Source: Natronoarchaeum mannanilyticum (GTDB lineage: Archaea > Halobacteriota > Halobacteria > Halobacteriales > Natronoarchaeaceae). Taken from it: DNA of 64,000 bases. The stretch spans positions 1-64,000 of the forward strand of contig NZ_BAAADV010000002.1 in NCBI RefSeq assembly GCF_039522665.1, read 5' to 3'. Both the position numbers and the translations under genes were made by a program. Shown in pieces: positions 29,689 through 38,051 of the stretch (its first letter is position 1; every line of letters begins with the position of its first letter). The notes beneath the pieces were generated by a model. It made no database searches, was not told the origin of the DNA, and was given only the letters and a program-made list of their open reading frames with translations.

Positions 29689-29778
29689 TACTTTTGCGGC
29701 GAACAACTCCGACGAGCACCGCGTAGCGTGTGCTCGTCACCCGTGAGCCGCAAATACTCCTCAGAAGGGATTTGAACC
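29616..29778 (+). repeat. direct repeat copy 2 containing tRNA-Asp
   Basis: Second copy of the 163-base repeat (see 28029-28191), with one mismatch. Together they bracket about 1.4 kb holding the VOC and PPOX genes. The arrangement resembles attL/attR of an element integrated at a tRNA gene, or a tandem segmental duplication. Confidence 0.9.
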
Positions 29779-29989
29779 CTGCCAGTCGCGCGCAGCGAAC
29801 GAACGGTGAGCGAGCACGTCTGGCTCTGGTTCAAATTCCGCCTCGGTCGTTCTTCCGAACTCACCTTCTCCAGCGAAGCGTCTCGTCACCGAGCGACGCG
29901 GTGTAGCCGCTCAACAAGCTACCAGCGCGTCGAGCCTTCTCGGTCCCTGATACCAGCCTTCTTGGCCTCTCGGCGCGGAGATACGGGTA
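29689..29989. other. gap after tRNA-Asp copy 2
   Basis: It holds the repeated 90-base tRNA flank, partial T-arm copies (GGATTTGAACC near 29768 and GGTTCAAATTCCGCC near 29828) and the shared TTCTTCCGAACTCAC block. No protein gene is supported in these 301 bases. Confidence 0.5.
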
Positions 29990-30283
29990 GTGCCAGAGGA
30001 CGATCCATTCGAAAATCTCGACGTTCCGGAGGACCCGACCGCCGACCTCGACCGCGCGTCCCAGCGGTTGACGGTCCGGACCGAAAGCCGTCGCTACGAC
30101 AAGCCGGTGACCATCATCGAGGGGTTCGAGGGCGGCACCGACGTCGGCGAGCTCGCCTCGAAGCTGAAATCGGCGATGGGGACCGGTGGGACGACGAAGG
30201 AGCGCGCGATCGAGCTCCAGGGCGATCACGTAGACCGCGTGCAGGATCTGCTCGAAGACGAGGGCTACCAGATCGACGGCTAA
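29990..30283 (+). CDS. eIF1/SUI1 family translation initiation factor
   Basis: 97 residues with a GTG start. The C-terminal two-thirds match the SUI1/YciH fold: DKPVTIIEGFEGG (about 37-49), VGELASKLKSAMGTGGTTKERAIELQGDH and a final VQDLLEDEGY. This is the archaeal aIF1 type that promotes scanning-independent start-codon fidelity on the 30S subunit. An acidic ~30-residue N-terminus precedes the fold. It is a single gene downstream of the tRNA-Asp repeat. Confidence 0.92.
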   Translation: MPEDDPFENLDVPEDPTADLDRASQRLTVRTESRRYDKPVTIIEGFEGGTDVGELASKLKSAMGTGGTTKERAIELQGDHVDRVQDLLEDEGYQIDG

Positions 30284-30358
30284 CGCCGGACCGGCTTCGA
30301 CCGGATAGCTGGCTCTATTTGTCCTACCCCTGACTCCGTCACCGACGGGGCTCTTCGA

Positions 30359-31087
30359 TTATGGCCGGTCGTCCGGATCGCCGGCGTACGTCCACGCCTC
30401 GGCGTCGTACTCGACGTCCGGAATCCGGTCGAGCCCGGGCCGGATCACCTCGTCCCACCACCCTTCGTCCGGGTCGGCGTACTCGCCGGGCGCTTCCGGG
30501 TGGACGTCCGCGACGAAATCGTCTTGGTCGGCCCGGCCGCGCTTGCGCAGGTAGAGGTACGCGGTGCGGACGGCCTCGCGGCGGCGTTCTTTCTCGGTCG
30601 CGTCGCCGGGCAGGTCGAGCGCGTCGATTGCGTCGGCCACGTCGGCGTCGATCGGCGCCGGCTCCTCGGGTCGACTCTCGGGGTCGGGCGGGGTTTCGAC
30701 GTGGTCGGGCGGCGCCTCGGTCAGGTCGTCGCCCCGCGCCTGACTTTCGACGTCGGTCTCGGTCTCGCCCTCGGTCGGCAGCGCCTCGGGATCGACGCTC
30801 TCGTCGAGGCGCCAGGTCCGCCCGCGGGTGTCCTCCTCGGCGAGTTCGAGCTCGCCGCGCTCGTAGAGGTCCTCCAGGCGATCCTGCACGGTTTCGACCG
30901 GCGCGGGGACCCGCTCGGCAACGTCGCGATCCAGCACGGCGTCGGCGTCGCTCCGCGCGATCACCGCGAGCAGCTCGTCGTCGCTGAGGGCCTGGTCGTC
31001 CGGCGTCACGCGTCGGACTTCCACGACCGACGTGAAGAAAGCCGGGCGTTGCCGCCCCCGCTCGCCGGCCTCGGCCCGCGGCGTCAC
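30359..31087 (-). CDS. haloarchaeal protein of unknown function, winged-helix-like ends
   Basis: 242 residues with a GTG start whose TGA-overlap (GTGA) couples it to the upstream coiled-coil gene. Residues 30-90 (LSDDELLAVIARSDADAVLDRDVAERV then DRLEDLYERGELE) look like a winged helix that might bind DNA. A Pro/Glu/Asp-rich disordered middle (about 95-150) follows, then a second helical module with YLYLRKRGRADQDDF and WWDEVIRPGLDRIP. The second module looks conserved in style, but I cannot name a family. Confidence 0.7.
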   Translation of the reverse strand: MTPRAEAGERGRQRPAFFTSVVEVRRVTPDDQALSDDELLAVIARSDADAVLDRDVAERVPAPVETVQDRLEDLYERGELELAEEDTRGRTWRLDESVDPEALPTEGETETDVESQARGDDLTEAPPDHVETPPDPESRPEEPAPIDADVADAIDALDLPGDATEKERRREAVRTAYLYLRKRGRADQDDFVADVHPEAPGEYADPDEGWWDEVIRPGLDRIPDVEYDAEAWTYAGDPDDRP

Positions 31088-31683
31088 TCGCCGATCGCTT
31101 CGGACCGCTCGCCGGCGTCCAGTACGGTCACTGTGTAGTAGTCGGCGCTGTCGGGCACGCGCGCCTCGACGTCGACCTGCCGCTGCTCGTCGGCGTCGAG
31201 GCGGATGTCGTCGCCGACGACTTCGTCGACCGTCTCGTCGTCGGCGTCGTAGAACGTCGCCGCGAGCATGATCTCGCGGGGGTCGCTCTCGTTGATCACC
31301 GTCGCCGAGACGACGCCGCGCTCGTCGGCGAGATCCGACAGGGTCGCCTCCGTCTCGCTCTCGACAGCCCGGAACGTCGTCTCCAGCACCGCGAGGTTCT
31401 CCGAGGCGCCGTCGAGCGAGTCCCGGTACGCGCGGATCCGGTTCCGTGCGGCCTCGATGCGGCGCGCCGCGTCGCCGGAACAGCGCTCCTGCAGTTCGAG
31501 CAACTCGTCGTCGACGTCGTCGAGCAGGCTCTCCTGGCTCGCCCGGTCGCGCTCGGTGAAGTCCTCGAGGCGGTCGTAGATCCCCGAAACCTCGTCGTCG
31601 ATCTCGGCCTCGGACTCGTCGAGTGCGGCGCGCAGGTCGTCGCGAATGTCGAGCACCGCCGGTAAGTCGTCCAGAGTTCCCAT
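31084..31683 (-). CDS. coiled-coil protein of unknown function
   Basis: 199 residues. The first ~115 residues are heptad-rich acidic helices (LDESEAEIDDEVSGIYDRLEDF). The last ~80 form a beta-rich domain (RGVVSATVINESDPREIMLAATFYDADDE) that resembles an FxLYD/immunoglobulin-like fold. No signal peptide. It is the first gene of a two-gene operon with the winged-helix-like protein. Function unknown. Confidence 0.75.
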   Translation of the reverse strand: MGTLDDLPAVLDIRDDLRAALDESEAEIDDEVSGIYDRLEDFTERDRASQESLLDDVDDELLELQERCSGDAARRIEAARNRIRAYRDSLDGASENLAVLETTFRAVESETEATLSDLADERGVVSATVINESDPREIMLAATFYDADDETVDEVVGDDIRLDADEQRQVDVEARVPDSADYYTVTVLDAGERSEAIGE

Positions 31684-31782
31684 CGTGTTCCCCGGGCGGC
31701 GATTCGACGGCGCGGGTGTTGACCGTAGGGGGTCGCCGCGGGTCGGCTGCCGTCCGATCGACGGAGTCGATCGTACAGCGAA

Positions 31783-31791
31783 AATATTTAT
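31783..31791 (+). promoter_or_regulatory. TATA box for the gene at 31816
   Basis: AATATTTAT lies 25-33 bases before the ATG at 31816, matching the haloarchaeal TATA consensus and implying a leaderless or nearly leaderless transcript. Confidence 0.6.
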
Positions 31792-31815
31792 TCTATCCGT
31801 GACGAAAAGTGGTGT

Positions 31816-32247
31816 ATGGCCAACGCAGGCGACTCGCCGCCGCTACCGATGATCGGCACCGCGATCGGCGCTGGCGAGGGACTCGCGATCGGCGCCGTGG
31901 CGTACGTGCTGTTCGGGAGCGCGGCGTTCGCAGCCGGGATCGGACTCGTCTCCGCCGCCGGCGGAGCGCTGTTCGTCCCCTACATTCTGTCGTTCGGCGC
32001 GATCCAGGAGGGCGACATCGATCCCGGCGCGCTACCTGCCGCCGGAACCGTTCATAGCGGCGCCCTGGGCGCCGCCCTGAGCAGCGCAGCGATCATCGGA
32101 CTCGCAGCTCGATTCGTCGTTGAGTCGTCGTCCGTCCCGCTCGCGATCGCGCTCGGCTACGCCGCGCTCGCGTTCCTCGTGCTTCGGTTCGTACTGCCGG
32201 ACGCCGACGGCATCCCGGACTCCAACGCCGAGCTGTCGGTGCAGTAA
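31816..32247 (+). CDS. small polytopic membrane protein of unknown function
   Basis: 143 residues with four Ala/Gly-rich hydrophobic segments (about 13-38, 40-60, 82-101 and 107-127) and polar ends. No family motif recognised. Strong TATA element 25-33 bases upstream. It is convergent with gpmI, whose stop is four bases away. Confidence 0.7.
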   Translation: MANAGDSPPLPMIGTAIGAGEGLAIGAVAYVLFGSAAFAAGIGLVSAAGGALFVPYILSFGAIQEGDIDPGALPAAGTVHSGALGAALSSAAIIGLAARFVVESSSVPLAIALGYAALAFLVLRFVLPDADGIPDSNAELSVQ

Positions 32248-32251
32248 CCGA

Positions 32252-33766
32252 CTACTCCAGCAGGTTCTCGCCGGTCATCACGTCGGGCCGGTCGACGCCC
32301 ATCAGATCGAGCATCGTCGGCGCGAGGTCGCAGAGCGAACCGCCCGAGCGGACGCTCTTGCCGGCGCCGGTCCCGTCGGGCGAGACGTAGATGAACGGAA
32401 CCTCGTTGTACGTGTGGGCGGTGTGAGGGTCGTCGGGCGTCCCCATGTCGTCGGCGTTGCCGTGATCGGCGGTGATCAGCACGTGTGCGCCGGCGGCCTG
32501 AAGCGCTTCGACGAGGAAGCCGAGCTGTTCGTCGACAGCTTCGACCGCGGCGACGGCGGCGTCGTAGTCGCCGGTGTGGCCCACCATGTCGGGGTTCGCG
32601 TAGTTGAGCACCATCGCGTCGGGGTCGTCCGACTCGATCACGTCGATCGCGGTGTCGGTCACCTCGGGGGCGCTCATCGCCGGCGTCTCCTCGTAGGTCG
32701 GCACGTCGGGGCTCTCGACGATTTTCCGGATCTCGCCGTCGAACTCCACCTCGCGGCCGCCGTTGAGGAAGTAGGTGACGTGGGCGTACTTCTCGGACTC
32801 GGCGAGCCGGAGCTGGGTCTTGCCGGCGTCGGCCAGCACCTCGCCGAGCACGTCGGCGGGCTGCTCGGGCGGGAACGCGACCGGCACGTCGAACGTCTTG
32901 TCGTACTGAGTCAGCGTCACCAGTTCGGTCTCCGGTGGCGTCGTCTCGACGTCCCACTCGGGTCGGATGTCCGCGAGCATCCGGGTGAGCTGGCGTGCTC
33001 GATCCGATCGGAAGTTGAAGAACACGATCCCGTCGCCGTCCTCCAGCGCGGCGCCCCCCTCCACGCAGGTCGGCTCGACGAACTCGTCGGTCGTGTCGCG
33101 CTCGTAGGATTCCTGTACCGCGTCGACGGCCGTCTCGGCGGTGTGGTCGCACTCGCGGTTCACGATGGCGTCGTACGCCCGCTTCGTGCGCTCCCAGTTT
33201 TGATCCCTATCCATCGCGTAGTAGCGGCCGGTCACCGTCGCGACGTCGCCGGTGCCCCGCTCCTCGACGACCGCTTCGAGATCCTCCAGGTACCCTTCGC
33301 CGCCGTGGGGCGCGGTGTCGCGTCCGTCGGTAAAGGCGTGGGTGACGGCGTCGACGCCGCGCTCGGCGGCCATCCCGATCAGCGCGTGGAGGTGCTCCTG
33401 GGAGGAGTGGACCCCACCGTCGCTGACCAGTCCCATGAAGTGGACTTTGCCGTCGTTCTCGTCCGCGTAGTCGAAGGCGTTCTGGATCGCCTCGTTGGTC
33501 TGGAACGAGCCATCCTCGATGGCGTCGTTGATCCGGGTGTACTCCTGGTAGACGACGCGCCCGGCGCCGATGTTGAGGTGGCCGACCTCGCTGTTGCCCA
33601 TCTGGCCGTCCGGCAGCCCGACGCGGCGGCCGGTGACGTTCAATTGTCCGTACGCGCCCGCCGCGGCCAGCCGATCGAAGTTCGGCGTCGCGGCGGCCTC
33701 GACCGCGTCGAGTCGGTCGTGCTCTGCGATGCCCCAGCCGTCGAGTACGATGATCGCGGCGTCCAT
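32252..33766 (-). CDS. gpmI: 2,3-bisphosphoglycerate-independent phosphoglycerate mutase
   Basis: 504 residues, the expected iPGM length. DGWG at 9-12 holds the first metal Asp and GQMGNSEVGHLN contains catalytic Ser59. Later come the HTHxxDGRD-type segment (VTHAFTDGRDTAP, about 138) and the C-terminal metal site ITADHGNADDM (about 432). It interconverts 3- and 2-phosphoglycerate in the lower Embden-Meyerhof path with Mn as cofactor. Stand-alone gene. Confidence 0.97.
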   Translation of the reverse strand: MDAAIIVLDGWGIAEHDRLDAVEAAATPNFDRLAAAGAYGQLNVTGRRVGLPDGQMGNSEVGHLNIGAGRVVYQEYTRINDAIEDGSFQTNEAIQNAFDYADENDGKVHFMGLVSDGGVHSSQEHLHALIGMAAERGVDAVTHAFTDGRDTAPHGGEGYLEDLEAVVEERGTGDVATVTGRYYAMDRDQNWERTKRAYDAIVNRECDHTAETAVDAVQESYERDTTDEFVEPTCVEGGAALEDGDGIVFFNFRSDRARQLTRMLADIRPEWDVETTPPETELVTLTQYDKTFDVPVAFPPEQPADVLGEVLADAGKTQLRLAESEKYAHVTYFLNGGREVEFDGEIRKIVESPDVPTYEETPAMSAPEVTDTAIDVIESDDPDAMVLNYANPDMVGHTGDYDAAVAAVEAVDEQLGFLVEALQAAGAHVLITADHGNADDMGTPDDPHTAHTYNEVPFIYVSPDGTGAGKSVRSGGSLCDLAPTMLDLMGVDRPDVMTGENLLE

Positions 33767-33860
33767 ACGTGACGGGTCGTACCGACGTTGTAACTACTCT
33801 TCGCCTCGGCGTCGCGACGGCGTCCCGGCGGATCGCGGCCCGATCGACCGGGGAGAACTC

Positions 33861-33874
33861 ATAACTATTTTATC
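33861..33874 (+). promoter_or_regulatory. TATA region of the PQQ-repeat lipoprotein gene
   Basis: ATAACTATTTTATC lies 24-37 bases upstream of the ATG at 33898, so initiation would fall near the start codon and give a leaderless mRNA. Confidence 0.55.
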
Positions 33875-33897
33875 AATTCGTCGGCCAACTACGTCGC

Positions 33898-35388
33898 ATG
33901 ACACCGCCGTCTCGCCGTCGACGCGAGGTGCTCGGGCTGCTCGGCTCCGGCGTCGTGGCCGGTCTGGCCGGTTGTAGCGGAACGACGAACGAGGATCCCG
34001 CAAACGGGAGCGAAGAAAACGGTACGGGCGATGACCCACCGGGAGAAAGCGAGGCCAGCGGCGGGGGCGACGAAGGGACCGCCACCGTCTGGCGATCGTT
34101 CCACGGCGACGCGGCCAACAGCGGCTACCAGCCCGCGGCGACCGGGCCGACGGGAAGCGTCACCGAGCGGTGGCAGTTCGACGCCGAGGCCGCGCTCGCG
34201 GGCTCCCCTGTCGTCGTCGACGGGACCGTCTACGCCGTCAGCCTCGACGGCACCGCGTACGCCGTGGACGCCGAGACGGGTGACGAACGCTGGCAGTATC
34301 CCACCGGCAGAACCTCGACGGCCACGCCGGCAGTCGCGGACGGAACGGTTTACGTTGCGGGGGGTCGAGTCCTCTGTGCGATTGATGCGTCGACCGGCGA
34401 GCGGGCTTGGGAAACTCATCCCGGCGGCGGTGTACTCAGTTCACCGACCGTCGCCGACGGGCGCGTCTACGTCGGCGACCGGTCCGGCGCCGTCCACGCG
34501 ATCGACGCCGCGGCGAGCGAGGTCGACTGGTCGTTCGAGGTCGAGGCGTCAGTCGACGCGGCGCCCGCGGTGATCGACGGAACGGTGTACATCGTCGACG
34601 GGGACCGGTCGGCGTACGCGCTTGACGCCGAGACGGGCGATCCCAACCGGACGTTCATCCCCGAGGACCGGCAGCGACTGCGATCGGGTGCGTCGGTCGG
34701 AGTTCCCTTCGACGCCGACGCGGCGGTCGGCACCGCGAGCGAGTTCGCGGCGAGCGGTCAGGCCCGGCAGGAAAGCGGCTCCGACTGGTCGGCGACGGTC
34801 GCCGACGGGCGCGTTTACCTCGCCAGCGCCGACGAAATATACGCCATCAACGCTGTTTCCGGTGGTCGCGAGTGGCACGCCCAGCTCGGCGATGCCCAAC
34901 CTCGGTTCCGATCGCTCTCGTTCGGGGGGCTCCAGCGATCGGTGTCCATCCCGCTCTCGGCGGCCGTCGCTGACGGCGTGGTCTACGCCGTCGGCGGAGC
35001 GGCGGTCTGCGCGTTCGACGCGGCGACGGGCGATCGGCTGTGGCGAACGCCGGTCGACGGCGCCGGGATCCGAATTGAGCCGGGCGCCGCCGGCTCCGCT
35101 CAGTTCGTCGCAGACGGCCGATCGATGGCGCTTAGCTCGGCGGGGAACCTTCAGGTCGGAGTCGCCGGCAGCAGTTCCCCCGTCGTCGCCGACGGGACGG
35201 TGTTCGTCGGCACGGGCGAAACCGTCGTCGCACTCGACGCCGAAACGGGGGACGCACGGTGGCGCCGCGGCGTCGGCGAACGCGTGACCACCACGCCAGC
35301 GGTCGTCCAGACGCCGGCGGGTGACGGCGCGGTCTACGTCGGGACCGGCGACGGGACGCTGTACGCGCTCGTCGACGACGGCGAGTGA
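33898..35388 (+). CDS. Tat-exported lipoprotein with PQQ-type beta-propeller repeats
   Basis: 496 residues. N-terminus SRRRREVLGLLGSGVVAGLAGC has the Tat double-Arg and a lipobox ending at Cys25, so the protein is lipid-anchored outside the cell. After a Gly/Asn/Glu spacer, blades repeat VVDGTVYAVSLDG-YAVDAETGDERWQ, the PQQ/quinoprotein-alcohol-dehydrogenase propeller signature. No dehydrogenase domain is attached, so it may act as a binding or assembly scaffold (BamB-like fold). It is related in domain type to the copper-fused propeller at 17617-19410. Confidence 0.87.
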   Translation: MTPPSRRRREVLGLLGSGVVAGLAGCSGTTNEDPANGSEENGTGDDPPGESEASGGGDEGTATVWRSFHGDAANSGYQPAATGPTGSVTERWQFDAEAALAGSPVVVDGTVYAVSLDGTAYAVDAETGDERWQYPTGRTSTATPAVADGTVYVAGGRVLCAIDASTGERAWETHPGGGVLSSPTVADGRVYVGDRSGAVHAIDAAASEVDWSFEVEASVDAAPAVIDGTVYIVDGDRSAYALDAETGDPNRTFIPEDRQRLRSGASVGVPFDADAAVGTASEFAASGQARQESGSDWSATVADGRVYLASADEIYAINAVSGGREWHAQLGDAQPRFRSLSFGGLQRSVSIPLSAAVADGVVYAVGGAAVCAFDAATGDRLWRTPVDGAGIRIEPGAAGSAQFVADGRSMALSSAGNLQVGVAGSSSPVVADGTVFVGTGETVVALDAETGDARWRRGVGERVTTTPAVVQTPAGDGAVYVGTGDGTLYALVDDGE

Positions 35389-35545
35389 CGGCGTCCAGCC
35401 GTGGCATCGGGTCCGGTCGACGCGGTGGCATTCGGTCGACGGCACCGGTCGTCCGGAGAGTTATGTACCGATACGTACGCGTTCCATTGTCGCACGTAGG
35501 TCGCGGAACCAAGGTTTAACTGCCGTTGCAGGGTACCCCCTCTCG

Positions 35546-35998
35546 ATGCCGAACAGCTCCCCGGTACGCGTCGCGTTCGTCTGCGTCCAGAACGCCGGTC
35601 GCTCCCAGATGGCGACCGCCTTCGCCGAGCGCGAGCGGGACAGGCGGGACGCACACGATCGGCTCGAAATCATCACCGGCGGCACCCAGCCCGCCGATCA
35701 CGTCCACGAAGAGGTCGTGACGGTGATGGAGGATGAAGAGTTCGACCTCGCCGACCGGACGCCGCGCGAGGTGACGCCCGAGGAGCTGCAGGCCGCCGAC
35801 TACGTGATCACGATGGGCTGTTCCGCCCAGGACGTCTGCCCGGCGACGTGGACCGGCGAGAACCGCGACTGGGGGCTGGAGGACCCCGACGGGCAGGGAC
35901 TCGACGCCGTTCGCGAGATCCGCGACGAGATCGGGCGGCGCGTCCGCGAGCTGTTCGACGAACTGCTCGACGAGCAAGTGCAAGGGACTTCCGAGTAA
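35546..35998 (+). CDS. low-molecular-weight phosphatase / ArsC-like arsenate reductase
   Basis: 150 residues from ATG 35546. The P-loop CVQNAGRSQ (Cys13) matches the LMW protein-tyrosine-phosphatase/thioredoxin-coupled arsenate-reductase fold. MGCSAQDVCP near residue 90 adds Cys92 and Cys98, the cysteine pair that shuttles disulfide in ArsC of this class. The longer frame upstream has no family similarity. No ars regulator or pump is adjacent, so arsenate reduction is likely but not certain. Confidence 0.85.
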   Translation: MPNSSPVRVAFVCVQNAGRSQMATAFAERERDRRDAHDRLEIITGGTQPADHVHEEVVTVMEDEEFDLADRTPREVTPEELQAADYVITMGCSAQDVCPATWTGENRDWGLEDPDGQGLDAVREIRDEIGRRVRELFDELLDEQVQGTSE

Positions 35999-36032
35999 CC
36001 CGCAACCATCGGATTTATCGCGCTCGGGTCGG

Positions 36033-37358
36033 ATGGGACGGGACGTGACGCTCGACCCGGTCCACTTCGAGGGAATCACCCAACTCGCCCGCCGCATCAC
36101 CCGGTCTGTCGACGAGACGGACCAGGTCGAGTTCGTCGAAACCGTCTGGGAGGAGTTTCTCGACCCGCTGGTCGACGACGACGGACGGACCGTGCTCTCC
36201 CCGCTCGGCGAGCAGCGCCGCTGCGAGGTCGACGCAGAGGACGTCGCGCTGCGCGAGGCGGAGTACCCCACCTGTCACGGGCTGGACTCGGGGACGATCA
36301 ACCCGACGTCGTTCAAGAACGGGCTCGTGTTGGACGTCGCGCAGGCCGCGATGGCGTCGGCGCCCTCCGATCTGGAACTCCACCGCGACCGGACGGTCGT
36401 GATCACGGCCCACACCAACGACGCTGCGGTCGATCTCGACGACGACTGGACGAAGTGGGACGAGGGACACACCGACCGCCGGATGCTGCAGGCCCCGCGC
36501 GTGTCGAGCTTCGAGGAGAGCGTCGTCCACGAACTCGCGCTGTACCTCGCCGAGAGCCACCACGCCATCGAGCACGCCGACGCCGTCTCTGACCTGTTCG
36601 TCCTCGACGGCCCGATCTACCCCAAGGGGATGCTCAACTGGGCCGACCGCGCGCCCGAACTCGCGAATCTGCTGTACGACGAGCAGGAGCCCCGCGACGT
36701 GATCGAAAACTACGTCGAACTGGTCGAGACGTTCGCCGAGCGGGAGATCCCGCTGGTCGGCTTCGTGAAAAACCCCTCGACGAAGGCCGTCACCCGGGCG
36801 CTCCGAGCGTCGGGCCGGGAGGCGCCCTGGGTCAACGACACCGCATTCTTCACCAAGCTGCTCGAACAGGTCGAGTTCTCCGACCGGGTCGACGCCGACG
36901 GCGAGCAGTACCGCGAGCGCGAGCGCCGGACCGATTCGCTCACCTTCACCAACTGGTTCCGCTCGCGCGGCGGCGCCGATCGGCTGCTGTCGGCGGACGG
37001 CGACGCGTTCGGCGTCGAGCGCTCGCTCCCCGCGGAGGACTACGAGGTCACCTTCTTTCCGATCTACGATCCCCGTGACGACCTGCTGTACCGCGTCGAG
37101 GCGCCCTACGCGTTCACCAAGAACGAGGAGTGTCGCCGGCGGCTGACGATGCAACTGCTCCGGGACGTCGCGGCCGAGCGCGGCCCGCCGCTGGCCGTCC
37201 AGAAGGCCGACGAGCTCGCCCGGATCAGCGCCGACGGCACCGAGTCGCTGCGCAAAGAACTGGAGGCGACGTTCACGACTGATCGGATGCGGAGCTACGA
37301 CGACCGCCGGTGGACCGGCGACGGCGGGTGGGACGGCGGACAGGGCGAGGGATTCTGA
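36033..37358 (+). CDS. nurA: NurA family 5'-3' nuclease
   Basis: 441 residues. GLDSGTINP (about 83-91) carries the first metal-binding Asp and FVLDGPIYPKG (about 190-200) the second, the RNase-H-like active site of NurA. The C-terminal Tyr/Phe-rich part matches haloarchaeal NurA. With HerA it resects DNA ends during double-strand-break repair. HerA lies 1.9 kb downstream on the same strand, separated by a small minus-strand gene and a disordered protein. Its start is the first ATG of the frame. Confidence 0.87.
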   Translation: MGRDVTLDPVHFEGITQLARRITRSVDETDQVEFVETVWEEFLDPLVDDDGRTVLSPLGEQRRCEVDAEDVALREAEYPTCHGLDSGTINPTSFKNGLVLDVAQAAMASAPSDLELHRDRTVVITAHTNDAAVDLDDDWTKWDEGHTDRRMLQAPRVSSFEESVVHELALYLAESHHAIEHADAVSDLFVLDGPIYPKGMLNWADRAPELANLLYDEQEPRDVIENYVELVETFAEREIPLVGFVKNPSTKAVTRALRASGREAPWVNDTAFFTKLLEQVEFSDRVDADGEQYRERERRTDSLTFTNWFRSRGGADRLLSADGDAFGVERSLPAEDYEVTFFPIYDPRDDLLYRVEAPYAFTKNEECRRRLTMQLLRDVAAERGPPLAVQKADELARISADGTESLRKELEATFTTDRMRSYDDRRWTGDGGWDGGQGEGF

Positions 37359-37429
37359 GAACAGTTCGCGAGGAGTTCTGGAAACAGTTCGAGGAATTGG
37401 CGTCCGCTCCGCCGCGATATCTGCCCCGA

Positions 37430-37798
37430 TCAGGCGCCGGCGTCCGGTCCGGTTCGGGCTTTTGCGTCGGGCTCGGTCTTGGTCACCTCGATCTCGACGG
37501 CGTCGGCGTCGACGCCGATCCGGGCGAACTGCGTCCGGACGTGGTCGCGGGCCGCCGCGGTGGCCTGCTCCCTGGTGTCGAACCCGCGGGGCATCGGCGA
37601 CTCGAAGGCGACGTTGACCTCCTCGCCGTCGATCTGCTGGGTTGTCCCGCCGCTCTCGACCTCGTAGAACTCGTCGCAGACCCAGACGTAGGCGGCGTCC
37701 TCGTCGGGCGCGCCCTTGAACTGCGGCGCGCGCTCCCCCCGCTCGTAGATCGTACCGGTCAACTCGGTTCCACCGGCACTGCCGCGGACTAGTAACAT
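37430..37798 (-). CDS. DUF5807-like haloarchaeal protein
   Basis: 122 residues from ATG 37798 (MLLVRGSAGGTELTG). A beta-rich core with YVWVCDEFYEVESGG and a helical end TREQATAAARDHVRTQFARIGVDAD. I recall this as a small haloarchaeal family labelled DUF5807; no function is known. It is on the opposite strand between nurA and the disordered-protein gene. Confidence 0.7.
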   Translation of the reverse strand: MLLVRGSAGGTELTGTIYERGERAPQFKGAPDEDAAYVWVCDEFYEVESGGTTQQIDGEEVNVAFESPMPRGFDTREQATAAARDHVRTQFARIGVDADAVEIEVTKTEPDAKARTGPDAGA

Positions 37799-38051
37799 GT
37801 GACAACTAACGTGGGCTGCGACCAAAAGGTCGTTGGCGACGGCGGGCGATTTCCGGCGGTCGAGATCCCGTAACGTTCGGTTACTCGCGGGCCGGTGAGA
37901 CCGCATCCCGCGGATCGCCGTCGTCGACCCCTCCGGGCGCGTAACTGCAGCCTTCCCGAACCTCTCGACTGGCCGAACGCTTCCGTTCGTCGCTGAACCG
38001 TTCTGAACGGTTCGGCCCGTTATCCCTCCGCGCGGACTCGGTACTACTGCT

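Noticed and set aside
28029-29778. A complete integrative element between the tRNA-Asp copies
   Set aside because: No integrase, replication or mobilisation gene lies between the repeats; only an att-like duplication can be claimed.
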